Origin: Phascolomyces articulosus
Lineage: Eukaryota; Mucoromycota; Mucoromycetes; Mucorales; Lichtheimiaceae
Length of the DNA stretch: 64,000 nucleotides
Assembly (NCBI GenBank): GCA_025677815.1
Contig: JAIXMP010000001.1
Span: forward strand, 2,542,001 to 2,606,000
Direction: 5' to 3'
Shown here: positions 1 to 13,536 of the stretch, piece after piece
How the letters are laid out: every line of letters starts with the position of its first letter
How positions within the stretch are numbered: position 1 is the stretch's first letter
The notes under the pieces: model-generated
Told to the model about the DNA's origin: nothing
The model's database searches: none
What the model saw: the letters and a program-made list of their open reading frames with translations, nothing else
Program-made: the position numbers and the translations under genes

Positions 1-899
1 ACTTTTTTTTTTTTGGATTTGCGGTGCGGTAAAATAGTGCGAAACTTAATTTCTTATCAAGGTAAAATGGTAAAAATAGTGTTGGGAACTTATTGTTATG
101 CCTCCTTTTTCTTTATCATCTTTTTTTTTTGTTATATATATATGTACATAAATACAAGATGTATCCTTAACCTATATGCATCCTTGAGGATAATGTCTTA
201 TGTTATGATTTAAGAATATACGTACGCAGGAATAAGAAAATAAACTATACTCATTCGTTCATTTAGATTCTCTCTCCCCTTTTGATCTGTTACAAAAACT
301 GCCTATTTAAGAATAAACCCTTCTTCCATTCTCTCCTTTTTTTTTCTCGAAAAAGGTGCCTCGCGTTCGACATCAACTCGGGCGCGCGTTTTTATAACAA
401 CTATAAATCATGGCATGAAAAATGATGATATAAAAAGCGCGAAATGAAATTCGTTCCTTTTTTTTTTTTTTTTGGTATGAAGGATGGATGAGTTCATGAT
501 GTGATCATCATAAAGAAGAAAAAAATTAAAACACGTAATATATGCATCATTGTCTGTATATATATATATATATGTGTGTGTGATAGTGGTTTCATTCAAA
601 AAAGTCTAAATAAAAAAAAAAGAAGAGAACGTAATCGTCCTTTTGGGCGGGTGATTTCCCAGTCAATGACACGCGCTCCAACTCTTTTTTGCACAGCAGT
701 CTGACCACTTTTTTTTTTATTTTTTATATTCCTTCTTTTTCTTTCTATTTTATACCTTCTTTTCACTCACTCACTCACTCACTCTCTTTTATAAAAGAAT
801 AAAGTCTTTTTTTTAAAAAAATCATTCTTATTCGATTGGAAACAAAAACACAAAAAGAAACAATAAACAAGTAAAATAAAAAAAATAAAAAAAGAAACC
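1..899. other. 5' flank of exportin-7 gene, no gene seen
   Basis: AT-rich sequence with T-runs and short TA repeats. A small GC-richer island lies at about 361-392, and a TCAC microsatellite at about 765-784 sits just upstream of the exportin-7 start. The only open frames are short and of low complexity. This interval probably contains the exportin-7 promoter and 5' UTR, but no specific element can be assigned. Confidence 0.5.
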
Positions 900-3800
900 A
901 TGGCGCAAGACGAACGAGTCGCTTTCTATACCACACTTTGTGAACAACTTTATAGTCCAAAGTCATCTGAAGAACGTGACCAAGTTCAAAAGATGCTCGA
1001 ATATAGTTTCCCTACTTTTGCAGGTGAAGCAGGAAGTGGCATTGCAACACAACAACAACAACCTCCTCCACCGGGTTTGGAGAATGGTCCCACATTTGCC
1101 ATTGGTACACCTACGGATACAGCATCCGCTTTACGTGTTCTATTGGAAAGTTCACCCAACCCTTTGGTTCAAACCTTTTGTCTTTCTCGTTTAAAACAAC
1201 TCATCCATGCTCAATTCTCGATATTTGCCAATGAAACTAAATTGCAACTACGTATGTTCTATTTTTTTTTGTTGTCCTTTCCTCCCCAATGGTTTCTTTT
1301 CCATTATTTTCATCCTCCTTTTCTTTACTTCTCCTACTTTACCTTCCTCCCTCCCACCCCCAACTTTCTTTCTCGCACACACACTCCCCCCTTTTTTCTT
1401 TCTTTTTTTTAACTCAAAAAAACGTTCATTTTGGGGGTTTTTTTTGTCAATTAGGTACATTTCTATTGGAATATTGTTTTATGCATCCGGATCTTCAACC
1501 TTTTGTCATTGCGCAGTTAGCTGGTGTATTAGCTTCCTTGACGCGTTTGGGATGGGCTGATATGGAAGAATATCGAAATATTCATAAAGATATTCAACAA
1601 TTCTTACAGGTAAAAAAAAATCTTATCAAAAAAAGGAGAAGGAAAAATGGATTATGAGGATTTGGATGGGGAGAGGCCAGAGGAGAGAGAAATCATTCAA
1701 TTCTTCCAAGTGAAGGAGTCTCATTGGACTAATTTCAAATGTGATGGTTGATATATAAGGCATCCATGGATCATCGTATTGTGGGTTTACAAATGCTTTC
1801 GGTCCTGATTCAAGATATTCAAACATCAGGTACAAATACACCTGTCAGATCAGCACAATATAGAAAAGCAGGTATGAAAATGACGATAAATTTACATAAA
1901 AATAGGAGATGTGTTTTTTTCCCATGAATAAGGTTGTTTTCTATTCATTGGTGTCATTTTAATTGGGAAATGAGGTTAAAAGATTTAATATATTTTATAT
2001 TTAGCTTCGGCGTTTCGAGATACACAGCTTTATGATATCTTTGAAACCGCCTATGAAACTCTCACTGGATTATTACAACGCAATATTCCATTTGATAAAC
2101 GTAAGTAGGATCTATACATCTACTTGTAAGATTTATAAACTAATAAGGGAGAAATGATTTCTTATATTATTATTAGCCGGACAAGAGGATCGTCTTAAAG
2201 ATGCAGTAATTAGTGTTCTTCTCAAATGTTTATCTTATGATTTTGCTGGTACAAATTTGGATGATGCAGGTGAAGATTTTGGTGTTGTACAGGTTAGTTT
2301 CTTGTAATTTTTTTTTTTTTTTACTTCAGTAGGCTTGTTTCTGTGATAAAATAGAACTTAAAAACATCTATCTATCCATCTATAGATTCCAGCTTCATGG
2401 CGTTCTACATTTGAAGATGAGAATTTTGTTCCTACATTATTTAATGCTTATCGTGAATTACAACCTCCCTTATCATCCAAGGTAAGTGATAAAAAAAAGT
2501 GATGGTGGATGAAAAAAAAAGCGGCAAAAAAAAATAATAATTTTGTATGTGTGATCATGGGACTTTTTTTTCTAGGTAATGGAATGTTTGGTCCAAGTAG
2601 CCTCTGTACGAAAAGCATTATTTAGTGGAGATTCCGAACGATCCAAATTTGTATTATGTATGATGCAAGGTGTACGTGATATTATTTTCACAGGACAAGG
2701 CATGAATGATACAAGCAATTATAATGAATTCTGTCGTTTATTATATCGATTCCGTGCTACTGCTCCATTAAATGAAATGGCAGAGAAACCTGGTTACGTG
2801 GATTGGATTTCTCTTATTGCTGATTTTTCATTAAAAGCCGTTCAATCTTGGAAGGTAAATTATAAAGAATAAATGATTGTTATTGTTTATTTGGTATATA
2901 TTAAACGTCAGTCGAATTAGTGGGCACCGGAAACAACACATTATTTACTTGGATTTTGGTCACGCATTATTCAAAGTATGACCCATTATCAACAATTAAA
3001 TGATGTGATTGTTCAAAAGATCAAGAGTATCACTGTAGAGGTAAAAAAAAAGTTTGAAGTCAATACGTTAAGCAGATAGTGGGAGAGATGTTGATGATAT
3101 TCTGTTCATTTTAGTTGACTCGAACTTATATCACAACCAATATTGAATCGGTTCCTATACGAATGGAAGAAATGTTGGATGGTATGTCAATAGGGAATGA
3201 AACCGTGGGAAATAAAAATTGAGTATGTATACTTAATATTTTGTTTCTAGATCCATTGGAAAGTGAAGAGGCATTAGTAGAATCATTGGTCATGTTGGGA
3301 CAAATTGCTCGTTGTAAATATGAAGAATCAAGTACAGCTTTAGTTGCCATTTTTGATCCAATTGCAGTTCAATATCAGGTAAAAAAAAAAGTGGAATGGA
3401 TTTAGAAAAATAAAAGATGTTAAAGAAGGCTAAATTTATTTTGGATTCCATTTTAGGAATTGATTACACAAGCTGCTTCAGGCATGACAGGAGGTGATTC
3501 ATTTAAAGAAGCATTAGAAGTGATTGAAACTAAATTTGCATGGCTTGTTTATATTATTGCTGCATTTATCGGTACTCGTCCGGTAAAGTATATATATATA
3601 TATATATATTTTATAGGGGATTGGGCATGGGAGGAGAAAAAAAAAGGAGAGGTGATCAAGGGGAAGTTTGGATCAAAAAAAAAAGTAAGGGTGATGATTT
3701 TCTAAATGCAGTATAATGATATATATACATATATAGGCTTTCCTCAGTTCTGAAGAATTAGATGCGATTGATGGACAATTGACAACCAAAGTATTACAAT

Positions 3801-6597
3801 TAATGGATGTCAATCAAGCCTTACAAAATCAACATGGAAGTGCCTTTTTAAATCAAAAATTGGACATGGCGTTTGTTTACTTTTTCATGCAATTTCGAAA
3901 ATCCTACATTGGTGAAACCAATGGCAAATCGGTAAAGAATCTTGGGGGAGGGGAGAAATAGAGAAAGAGAGGGGGGAGGATATTGAACACCTTTCATGAA
4001 TTTGACATTTTCATGTGTTATTATTATTATTAGGTCTATACCAAATTAGCAGAACTTTTTGGCATTAGTGATCAAATATTGATGATCGATGTGATTATGC
4101 GAAAAATGTAAGTCAATGAGAAGTAAGAGAAAATAAAAGGTGGGGGGGGAGAGAAAAGCGTTTTTATTCTATCCATTAACAATTGCATTGATTTCTTTAT
4201 TTGTATAGTGTGAGCAACCTTCAATGTTGGGGGCATAGTGAAGTTGTCATTAGGAGAACCTTGGAGTTGTTTAATGAACTAGCTACAGGGTAAGGAGTCA
4301 AAGCGATTGCTGAAGATGACAACATCCTTACATGTAGGGGAAGGATAAGAGAGAGAGAAAGAGAGAGAAGGGGTGAGATTATCTAATAATATTCAAAATG
4401 AGGAAAACGAGTTTGGTGGGGGGAAGATGCAATGCACCTCTTTTTTAGTTTGTATTAAAAAAGATACTCATCCTTAAATATATATATATATATAATATTT
4501 ATATATAATATACTAGGTACAGTGCAGTAAAGAACCTGCGCAAAATTGAAACCACGCGTTTAATTATGCAAAACCACATGTCGAATGAATTTGCTTTCTT
4601 TGAAAGCAGCAAACATCAACAAAATCGGATGCTTTACTATCAAGTCTTGTGCAAAGTCTTATTCAGTGAGGATAACAATGAACGTGAATTCATTGCCTTT
4701 ATGAAACCCTTTGAATTACGTTTGGCACCCATTGAAACGTTGGACAGTGTAGAACAATTTCGACAAGAACCTGTTCGACGTGCCCTTCAAGATATATTTC
4801 GAGATTTACGAGGATTTATTCAACCGATTCAAACCAGACGTCATTATCTCCTATTCTTTGATTGGTTCTATCCTGACTATATGCCGATCCTTCTCAGGGC
4901 TTTGGAAGCGTGGTCACCTGATCCTGCTGCAAATACGCTTTTGAAATTCTTTGCAGATTTTGTGTTCAATCGTAGTCAACGATTGAATTTTCCCATTTCG
5001 TCTCCTAATAGTATTCTGGTTTTCCGGGATACAAGCCGAGTCATTTCTACTTTTGGTAGACATATCTCCGAACGTCAAGTGACGAATGAAACTGAAAAAT
5101 ACCCATACAAGTAGGTTTTTTTTGGGTGTTTGCCTAATGAAAGATAAGTTATTATTGTCCGTATGTTTATTAATAGGGATGATGATTAGATACAAAGGCA
5201 TCTCTATTTGCTTTAATATTCTGTCACGCTGTTTAGGCGGAAGATATATAAACTTTGGTGTCTTTTGGCTATATCAAGATAAAGCGATCGACGAAGCGTT
5301 CCACATGATGTTTCAGCTGATGCTCAGCATTCCACTCAATGACCTCATGGTAAAAAAAAAGTGACCCTTTTTTATATATAAAAGGATAATCAGTAAATAA
5401 CCCAACATGATTTCAATAGGGTTTTCCAAAACTGGCACGGACGTTTGTCACTTTATTGGATGATTTTACACAAGAACAACTGACGGCATTACCAACACTT
5501 GAACCGAATACATTTCTTTACCTTATGCAAGCATGTGAATTAGCAGTGGAATCCACCGAAAGTTTTATATTATCGCATGCTTGTGCTGCCATCAATAATA
5601 TTTGTACCTTTGTAGCGACAGAAACGGAAAAGAGTGAAATTCGTAAATCGATTCTATTAGATCAAGAAAATGGTAGTGGATCTACCACAGGCACCCCATC
5701 CACCACTACAACCCATCATCGTTCTTCAAGTGAAAGACGACGTTCTTCCAATAGTTCAAAACAAGCTCCAGCAACCCATTGGTTAATGACTTATTTGAAT
5801 CAATTTCCTCATATTCTTCCTTCTTTATTAGTCACCTTACTTAATCTTGTGTTGTTTGATGATACACAAGATCAATGGACATTATCAAGACCACTTTATG
5901 TTTTAATGTTATTACAAAAGGAGGTAGCGTATCTTTTTCTTTTTTTTTTCTATCTCACTTCTTCCCCCCCTCCTTCTCCTTACACCCCCATAAAAAATCT
6001 CTCTCTCTTTTGATTTGTTCTGGAAGGTGTGAGAATTTTATACATTCAATGGGTTGGGGGGGAAAGAAAGAGAAAACGAAAAAAAAAATATTGTGTGATG
6101 ATAAAAAAAAATAATCAGATATAATAATTTTTTTTTGGTGGGTATTTTATTTTTTCTATATGTTTTTATTTTTTACTATTTTATTTTTTATATTTTTTCA
6201 TGTATCGCGGCAAATGGGGGGATTGTAGTACGCAGTGGAATACACCAGTCAAGTTATCAATCAACAATTACCGGAACGTCGGGAATTTGTTGCCAAGGTA
6301 ATATTTTTTTTATTATTCCATCTCTCTCTCATGGTGTTACCCATTGGAAAAAAAGCATTCACTAAACTAAATATGGTTATTACTATTAATTGGGGGGCAA
6401 TGTATGTTTTTTAGACATTAAATACAATGACAGAAGGTGTGGATTGGACAATTACGGTCAAGGATCGGGAACGATTTTCACAAAATGTATCTGCTTTTCG
6501 ACGAGAATTAACAATGAATAATGTGGTATTAGTCCCTCTTTCATTGAATCGTTCCATGAGTCCCTCTGAAGGAAATCTTAATACCAATTTATTGTAA
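900..6597 (+). CDS. XPO7: Exportin-7 (RanBP16-type) nuclear transport receptor
   Basis: Importin-beta superfamily karyopherin, expected to move cargo through the nuclear pore with Ran-GTP. I join 19 exons, all in phase: 900-1251, 1455-1609, 1760-1871, 2005-2100, 2177-2292, 2386-2481, 2576-2854, 2921-3040, 3115-3181, 3251-3378, 3457-3582, 3737-3931, 4034-4107, 4209-4289, 4517-5110, 5190-5349, 5420-5923, 6229-6297, 6415-6597. This gives 1168 aa, against about 1087 aa for human XPO7. Residues about 1-110 look like the importin-beta N-terminal domain, followed by a LTRLGW segment typical of exportin-7, and the rest is HEAT-like alpha-helical sequence. A Ser/Thr/His-rich insertion near residues 950-985 (5680-5785) is probably a disordered loop and accounts for part of the extra length. 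The ATG is preceded by an A-rich leader. Donors are mostly GTAAGT or GTAAAA. Family assignment is firm; cargo is unknown. Confidence 0.94.
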
Positions 6598-7713
6598 AAA
6601 AAATATAATCCTTTTCATTTTCATTTTCTTTCTTTCTCTCTCTCTCATTTATAAATATATATATATATATATACTTCTTTTAATAAAAAAAAAGTGGGTT
6701 CCTTTTTTTTTTGGTGGGTGATGTACGTAGTAGTTCAATAACAATAAAATAACAATGTCGGAAGTATCCTTCCGTTTTTTTTTTCTTTTATATTATTATA
6801 AATATATATCACCACGCACCTTAGGTAACGTTACCTAATTCTATTTTTTGGTTTTTGTAATGTATAAACATGATGATGACTATGATGGTGTAATTTCTAT
6901 AATAGTTTATTTATCATCTAAAGAGTTTCTTTCTTTTGGGGGGAGGAAAGAAAGAGAAAAAGGGATGTATAAATTGGTGTAATGGAAACACAGAAAAAAA
7001 AAGCGAACGGATGTTTTTTTTATAAATATATTATAACACAACATGATGATTCACACACATTCATCCAAATCCCCCCCCAAAAAAAAATCTCCTTAAAGCC
7101 TCATGGAATTATTTTTTTTTTTAAAGTTTGAAAAAAAAAAGACGCAAACCTATTTTGGTGTAACAACAACAAAAAAAGAATCAGCCAACTCAAAATGAAG
7201 ACTAAACCAAAAAAGGTTAAACCTATTTTTCTTCTTTGGCTACTAAAAAAAAAGGGGGAGGATTTATATAGAACTTTAAAAAACTCAACTTTGAAAAAAG
7301 AGGAGGCGGGGAGAGAGAGAAAAAAGAAAGTTTTTCTTTTTTTTTTTGCATGTTACTAAGCAACGAAAAAAAAAAGTTAAACTAAAATAGGTTAAAATCA
7401 AAAGCTTTTTTTTTCTATTATTGCCATGAAAGAGACAACACCATTTGAGCTGCTAAGCATCATTCTAATAATGGTTGTGCTTGAAAACAAGGGTGTATGT
7501 GAATTGAATGATGGGTGTGGGAAAATAATGATGCTTTGTTTCCATAATGTCATGGTTCAAAAAACAACAACAATAATTGGGGGTGTGGATGATTAATTCC
7601 ACCACACTAATAAAAAAAATGTAGCAATTTTTTTTTAATGTACACACATTTTATAAAAGTGGAAAAATTGATCGATGGAGAGAATATGTATGATTTGTTT
7701 TTATTTATTTATT
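6598..7713. other. Convergent 3' intergenic region
   Basis: Lies between the converging ends of the exportin-7 and CYC8 genes, so it should hold both 3' UTRs and polyadenylation signals. It has a TA-repeat at 6654-6672, many homopolymers, the 18-bp perfect palindrome at 6821-6838 and an X-box-like GTTACTAAGCAAC at about 7354-7366. The words AACCTATTTT/AAAATAGGTT recur at about 7147, 7217 and 7385. No convincing ORF. Confidence 0.5.
6821..6838. repeat. 18-bp perfect palindrome TTAGGTAACGTTACCTAA
   Basis: Reads the same on both strands. It contains everted GGTAAC/GTTACC half-sites like those of RFX X-boxes, but in the opposite arrangement to a canonical X-box. It lies 3' of both flanking genes, so a promoter role is not obvious. 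Confidence 0.6.
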
Positions 7714-10700
7714 TTAGGCAGCGGAGGGAGAAGATGTAGGTTTATGATGATGGGGTGGTGGTGGATGATGATCTCCTCCATTGTCAACAATAGGAGGAAA
7801 AGGTGGAACCACATTGGATTTTGGTGAAAAAGATTCACGAGAATGCATGGGTGATTTCTTTTCCATGGATTCATTACTACTACTACTGCTACTGCTACTG
7901 CTACTACTATTCACACCATGGTTATTACCAGCAGTAGGAGGAGCAGTTCTTTCTTCATGATGATGATGATTCATTGGAGGTTGACCATGATGATGTGAAT
8001 TGGAAGGTGGTGGTGGAAGGCGATGAGGATGTCCTTGTGATGGTGATGAATTAGATGGTGGAAGTGATGTTGGATGACGAGAAGGTGAATTAGATGAAGT
8101 AGGTGGTAATGATGGAGGGGAGACTTGATGGTGGTGCTGTGATGGTGGTGGTGCTTGAGAAGGTGGAGGTGGGCCATGATGTTGATGTTGTTGTGGATGA
8201 GGAGGTGATCGAGGTTCACTTGGTGATTGAGATGATTCATAATCCACAATCATTCGTGTCGACATCATATTAGGTGAAGAAGAATGATGATGTGAAAGAC
8301 GGGGTCGTTTATCAGCTTCATGAGGGTGTTGTAAATCCATTGTTGCTGGTCGTTTTTCAGGTACTTTTTGAGCAAGACTAATTAATGAACTTGCTGCATT
8401 TTCATCATTTCTTCGTGTATTATTTTCTGGAAAAGAAGGTCGTCGCATAGGATGATCTCTTGTTGGTGAAGAAGAGGAAGGACCTTGACCCATGGTAGGT
8501 GTAGATGGTAATGAAGGGGGTGGAGGTGCTTTCTTTTCATCCATGGGAGGATATGATCCACTACCATTATAATAAGAAGAGGAATGATGACTATTCCTTG
8601 AAGGTGGACGCATAGGTCTTGGTGATGGATGAGGTACAGGGGATCGTGTAGCCATAGGAGGCTGTTGTTGAGATGGAGGATGATGATGATGATTCACAGG
8701 TGATTCTTTTGAAGTGGAATTATGACGTGAATAAGGTGGAGGGGGTGGCAAAGGTGGACGATCCAAAATTGGAGGATTCATTTGTACTCGGTCATTGGGT
8801 GTAGGTGCACGTCCAAGACCACCAATATCTGGAATTCGAACATCTTCTCCTCGTTCATGATGATGATGACCCTGTGGAACAGGCGATCTTCCACGTTCAT
8901 TTGGCATGGGTAAATCACGTGGTGTCGACCATGGATCCTATTATCATTATATATAGTTGAGTGAGTTTTTTTTTTTTACATAAGAGTTAATAAAATAAAA
9001 TAATAACAAACTTACTGCGTTGCTTCGTCTTTGATCATAAGGTCTTGGTGTATTGGCAGAAGGAGGATAACCTGGACCATTGGATGAAGAAGGAGGTGGA
9101 CCACCACTGGTGTTCAAAGGTGGAGGTGGTGGATATTGAGATGAATTATTATTGGGAGGGGGATGATGAGGATGATGCGAAGGAGGACCTCCACCATTTT
9201 GAGAATATTGATATGGATTATTGACATCTTGAGGTACAGGTGTAGTGACGGAAGGAGGAGGTGCTTGTTGAGAAGTAGTAGTAGCAACTGTCGTTGTTGA
9301 TTGAGCATTCGAAGCACCACCAGACGAAGTATTAGGAATCCCATGAGTTTTACGTAACAATTCCAAACGTTGACGAATATGAGGATTATTAGGATCCAAT
9401 TCGCTTGCCCGTTGATACGCGTCCAAAGCATCTTGAATTTGATTATTACAGGATTCATACAAAGTGCCGAGATCATACCATACTTCACTGATATAAGGAT
9501 TCAAACGAATAGCACGACTATATGCATCCAATGCATCACGGTACTGGTTGATTTGATAATAAAGCACACCAATGGAGCACCAAAAAGTAGGGTTACGTGC
9601 ATCACGATATACGGCTTGTTGATAGGCTTCATACGCTTTGTTATAATTTTGTTCGGCCATATAACAACGTCCCAATAAATACCATGATTGTGCATCATTA
9701 CTATCTGCTTTTAATGATCGAGTTAAATAACTGACAGCGTGGCCTTGGTTCGAAAAGGATGTGTTTTGTTGATGATAAAGCCATCCTAATTGTTGTAATA
9801 CTTTGGCGTGATCGGGATTCTCATTGAGGACTCGTTCATAGGCTTCTTTTGCATTTTCATACTAGAGTCATCCATTTGGATCGTTAGATTATCTCCTCCC
9901 TTTTTCCCAAATACACATATACTCTCTCCCCTTCCTAAACACAATCCAGAGGATTAAAAACTCCCTCTTTTTCTCTTTCCTTCATGCATGTATGCATGTG
10001 CACTGGCCTAGAATTCAAGATATTCCTCTTTCCCCCCCCCAAAAAAAACTCCCAATACCAATTCTATAAATATATAATAATTACCTCCTTTTGTTGTTCA
10101 TAAACATGGCCAGTTTGGAACCAAATGTCAATTTCGGTTAATGGTCGAGGAGGACTATGTAAAATATATCGGAAGCACTATATATTTATATAATAAAGGG
10201 GAAATTTAGTATATATATATTAGGAGGAAGGGAGAAATCAATCCAACCTCTCATATATAAAAAAAAAGCATCAATCTATCTATACCTGTAAACTAAGATC
10301 ATATTTTTGTTGTTGTTTATAAATGATACCCAAACGAAAATAAATTTCATTTGCTTTTTCAAATTGGGGATCCATTTTCATGACGGCAGAAAAGGCTTCT
10401 TCAGCATGTTCAATAGAACCATAACGATCATAAAGTATACCAATTCCATACCAGAGTTTTGGATCTTTTGGATTTGGTAAATGATAAAGGGCTTGTTGAT
10501 AAGCATGATATGCATCTTGTAAATTATCCATCATAAGATAACAATGACCTAAAGCACTCCATGTTTCACCATTATTTTCTTGAATCGCCAAGATGCGTTT
10601 GAAATAATCGACAGCCTATATATATATTCATAGAGATGAGCTCACTATTAATATGATAAATGAATATAGAATATAGAATATACCTTTCCAAATTGTTCAC

Positions 10701-11571
10701 GTCCTCGACATAAAGAAGCAATGTGTGACAATGCATTGATAGAATAAGGATTGTGTCTCAAAGCATATTCATAACAAGCCATGGCACGTTCCCAATCTGA
10801 CATGAGCTCCGCCAGACTACCTAAAAAAAGAAATCCATCCAAAATAAGTTGTTTGTGGCGTCCCCTTTTTTTTACACAGGTCCCCCTCACTCATTCATCC
10901 ACACTATTCCATTTCTGGTAATCTACACAAGATTAAAGTGTAAATCCGCCTTTTTACTCTTGTGACACATGCATACACCCAAAAAAAAAATGAATCGCAT
11001 CCACCAATGTATATATATATATATATGTGTGTGTGTGCTATGCTCTATGCTTGTGTGTGTATCTATGTGTGTTATATATATTTTATATATCATTCATCCA
11101 TCCATCAATAAAAAAAAGTGCTTCTTTTTTTCTTCTTGTTCTTTTTTCTGTTTTGATAAAAAAAAACTCTTGGCTTCAAAAAGACCCGTCTCTCTTCTGT
11201 TTCTTTATCCGTCCCCCACACAAACATACATACCATGATCCTTCTTGTTGTTTCTCTTTTTTCCCCCAAAATAATACTTATCTTCTTCCAATTCCACCCC
11301 CCACAACACACACAAACCTTCTTTTTCATCCCCCTTTTTATTATGAAATAATTCCACCCTCCATCATCACATCGCATCCAATCCATCCTTTTTTCACTCA
11401 CTCACGTAAACTCTCTTTTTCTCTCCGCCCTTTTTATTGATTCTTTCTTTTTTGCTAGCATATTTCAAAGCAGGAGTTTTTTTTATAGGAGAAGAAAGTT
11501 TTACATACACACATATACATATAGATACATAGCATAGATACATTATATACATGTATACATTGATAGATTAT

Positions 11572-11608
<37 letters not shown>

Positions 11609-11938
11609 TCCTCTTATACATATCATCATCATTTCCCCTCCCAAAAAAAAAGATTGAAAAGACGCACCTAATGTAAGCCAAGATTGTTCATTGACAGCGG
11701 CTAACTTTTGAACAACAACAGGTTGTTGTTGAAGTTGTTGTTGGTGATTTTGATGAGGTGTACTAGGTGGTTGCTGTTGTTGAGAAGTAGAAGGAGGTAC
11801 CGTTGCTGCAGCTGATGCTGTTGTCGTTGAAGAAGTAGTAGGTGGTAATGATTGATTTGTATTATTATTATTTGTGGCTGTAGCTGTTGTAGTAGGTGGT
11901 AAGGGTGGTGGTGCCACTGCAGTTGGTACAGTCGACAT
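7714..11938 (-). CDS. CYC8: General transcriptional corepressor CYC8/SSN6 (TPR protein)
   Basis: TPR subunit of the Cyc8-Tup1 corepressor, recruited to promoters by DNA-binding repressors in the nucleus. Six exons join in phase: 11668-11938, 10684-10820, 10286-10615, 10085-10177, 9016-9861 and 7714-8937, giving 966 aa. Residues 1-80 are Pro/Thr/Gln-rich. Residues about 85-450 are roughly ten consecutive TPRs (for example W-x-x-L-G-x-x-Y and A-x-x-A-x-x-A-x-x-L-x-P patterns). The remaining half is low-complexity Pro/Ser/His/Gln, with several His runs and a Ser run. TPRs followed by a Q/P-rich tail is the SSN6 hallmark. Intron 1 (10821-11667) is 847 bp, far longer than its neighbours, and contains CT and TG microsatellites. 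The start is the first in-frame ATG; the 5' leader is purine-rich. Assignment is firm. Confidence 0.96.
10821..11667 (-). other. Long first intron of CYC8
   Basis: 847-bp intron between the N-terminal exon and the first full TPR exon, with donor GTGCGT and a TAG acceptor. It holds a CT dinucleotide run at about 11573-11604 and a TG-rich tract at about 11026-11070, plus pyrimidine-rich blocks. Other introns in the gene are 78-223 bp. It may host regulatory sequence; no ORF worth calling. Confidence 0.75.
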
Positions 11939-13501
11939 TATCGAAATTTTGAAAAAGATGAACTTGTTGAATCGAGATGGAACTGTGTGTAAAATAGAAA
12001 AAGAGTGAGAAAAAGGAAAAAAAAAGTTTTTTTTAAAGTTAAAGAAAAAGAAAGAAAAAAAAGGTCAAAAAAAAAAGAAGTTGGTAATAATAATAATAAA
12101 AAGGAGAAAGGAAGAAGAAGAAAAAAAAAAGATCAAAAGGCAGGGAAAAAAGGGAAAAAGAAAAAAGGAAAAAAAAACTTATTGTAATAGTAGATAATTA
12201 TAATACCAACATTTTTTTTGACTTTGCTTACTTGTTGTTCTTCAAACCATGATGATGATGATGATGATGATTGTGTATATATATATATTATGTGGATGGC
12301 TGGTTGGTCAAATAATCATCATCAATGTAATATGAGTCGCCGCAAATTTTACTTTTTTGGGGGTGAGGGAGGGGATTACAAAAAAAAAAAATAGGTTCAT
12401 GGCAAAAAAAGGGCACTAAACCTTTTTCAGGCAAGTAACACATATTTTTTTTATTTTATATTGTTTATTATAAAAAAAAGAGGAGTTGAAAAAAAAAGTT
12501 GGTATATTTTTTTTGGGGGGAATGAATTAAAAAATATTGTCATTTGTTAGGTCGATCGTTTTTTTTTGTTGGGTTTTTTCTTTTTATTATAATAGATTAT
12601 GATAGATCCTGTCTCCCCCCTTTATTTCTTGAAATAAAAGGAGGAGAAAAAAAATAATAGTTTAATAATCATAATAAATATTGATGGATGATGCTTCTTC
12701 TCACGTGCATTTTGGGGGGAGGAGAAAGAGAAAAACCCCTCCTTTTTTATTATTTTGATATCAATTACTCTCTCCCCCACCAAAAAAAAAATAATAAACT
12801 GATAAAGAAGAAAGGACCATGCGAAAAAAGATAATTCCATCGCGGGTATTACTAAATAAGGTTACACCGAAAAAGAGAATTGTGTACACTTTTTTTTTAA
12901 GACGATCTCAAAAAAAAAACAACTTTTATTTATATAAATATAACTCGTTTATGAAACCCTTTTCCCATTCACTCTCACCTCTCCCCCCCCAAAAAAAGTT
13001 AAGATGGATGAATAATGTTATTATATTTTCTCCAACCCGATCTTTCCCCCCAACTTTTTTTTAATTATCTCCCACAATAATACATTTTGCTCTGTGCACC
13101 CATTTTGAATACACGCACTAAAAAAAAAAGACGGATGAAGCTATCCGGGCTTAGTTGATTTTTATATGACAAAAAAATAAATAAATAAAAACTCATGTGA
13201 ATTCTTTTCAAACACATAGTAAACCGCTTTACCTATTTATCACCATGACAAAAAAATAAAATGACTAATAACAACATATGCATTATCACCATAGCAACAG
13301 TTGAATCATGACAACAGAATAAGTTACCATAGCAATCATATTCATGGCAACGAACAGAGAATACTATACCAACCCCAAGATACATTTATTATTATTATTA
13401 TTATTATATAGTATATGAATAATAATGAAAAAGCAAGGTTTGATATATATAAAAAATGACATGTATTTTGATTTTACTATTATTAAAATTGGTCTATACA
13501 T

Positions 13502-13536
<35 letters not shown>

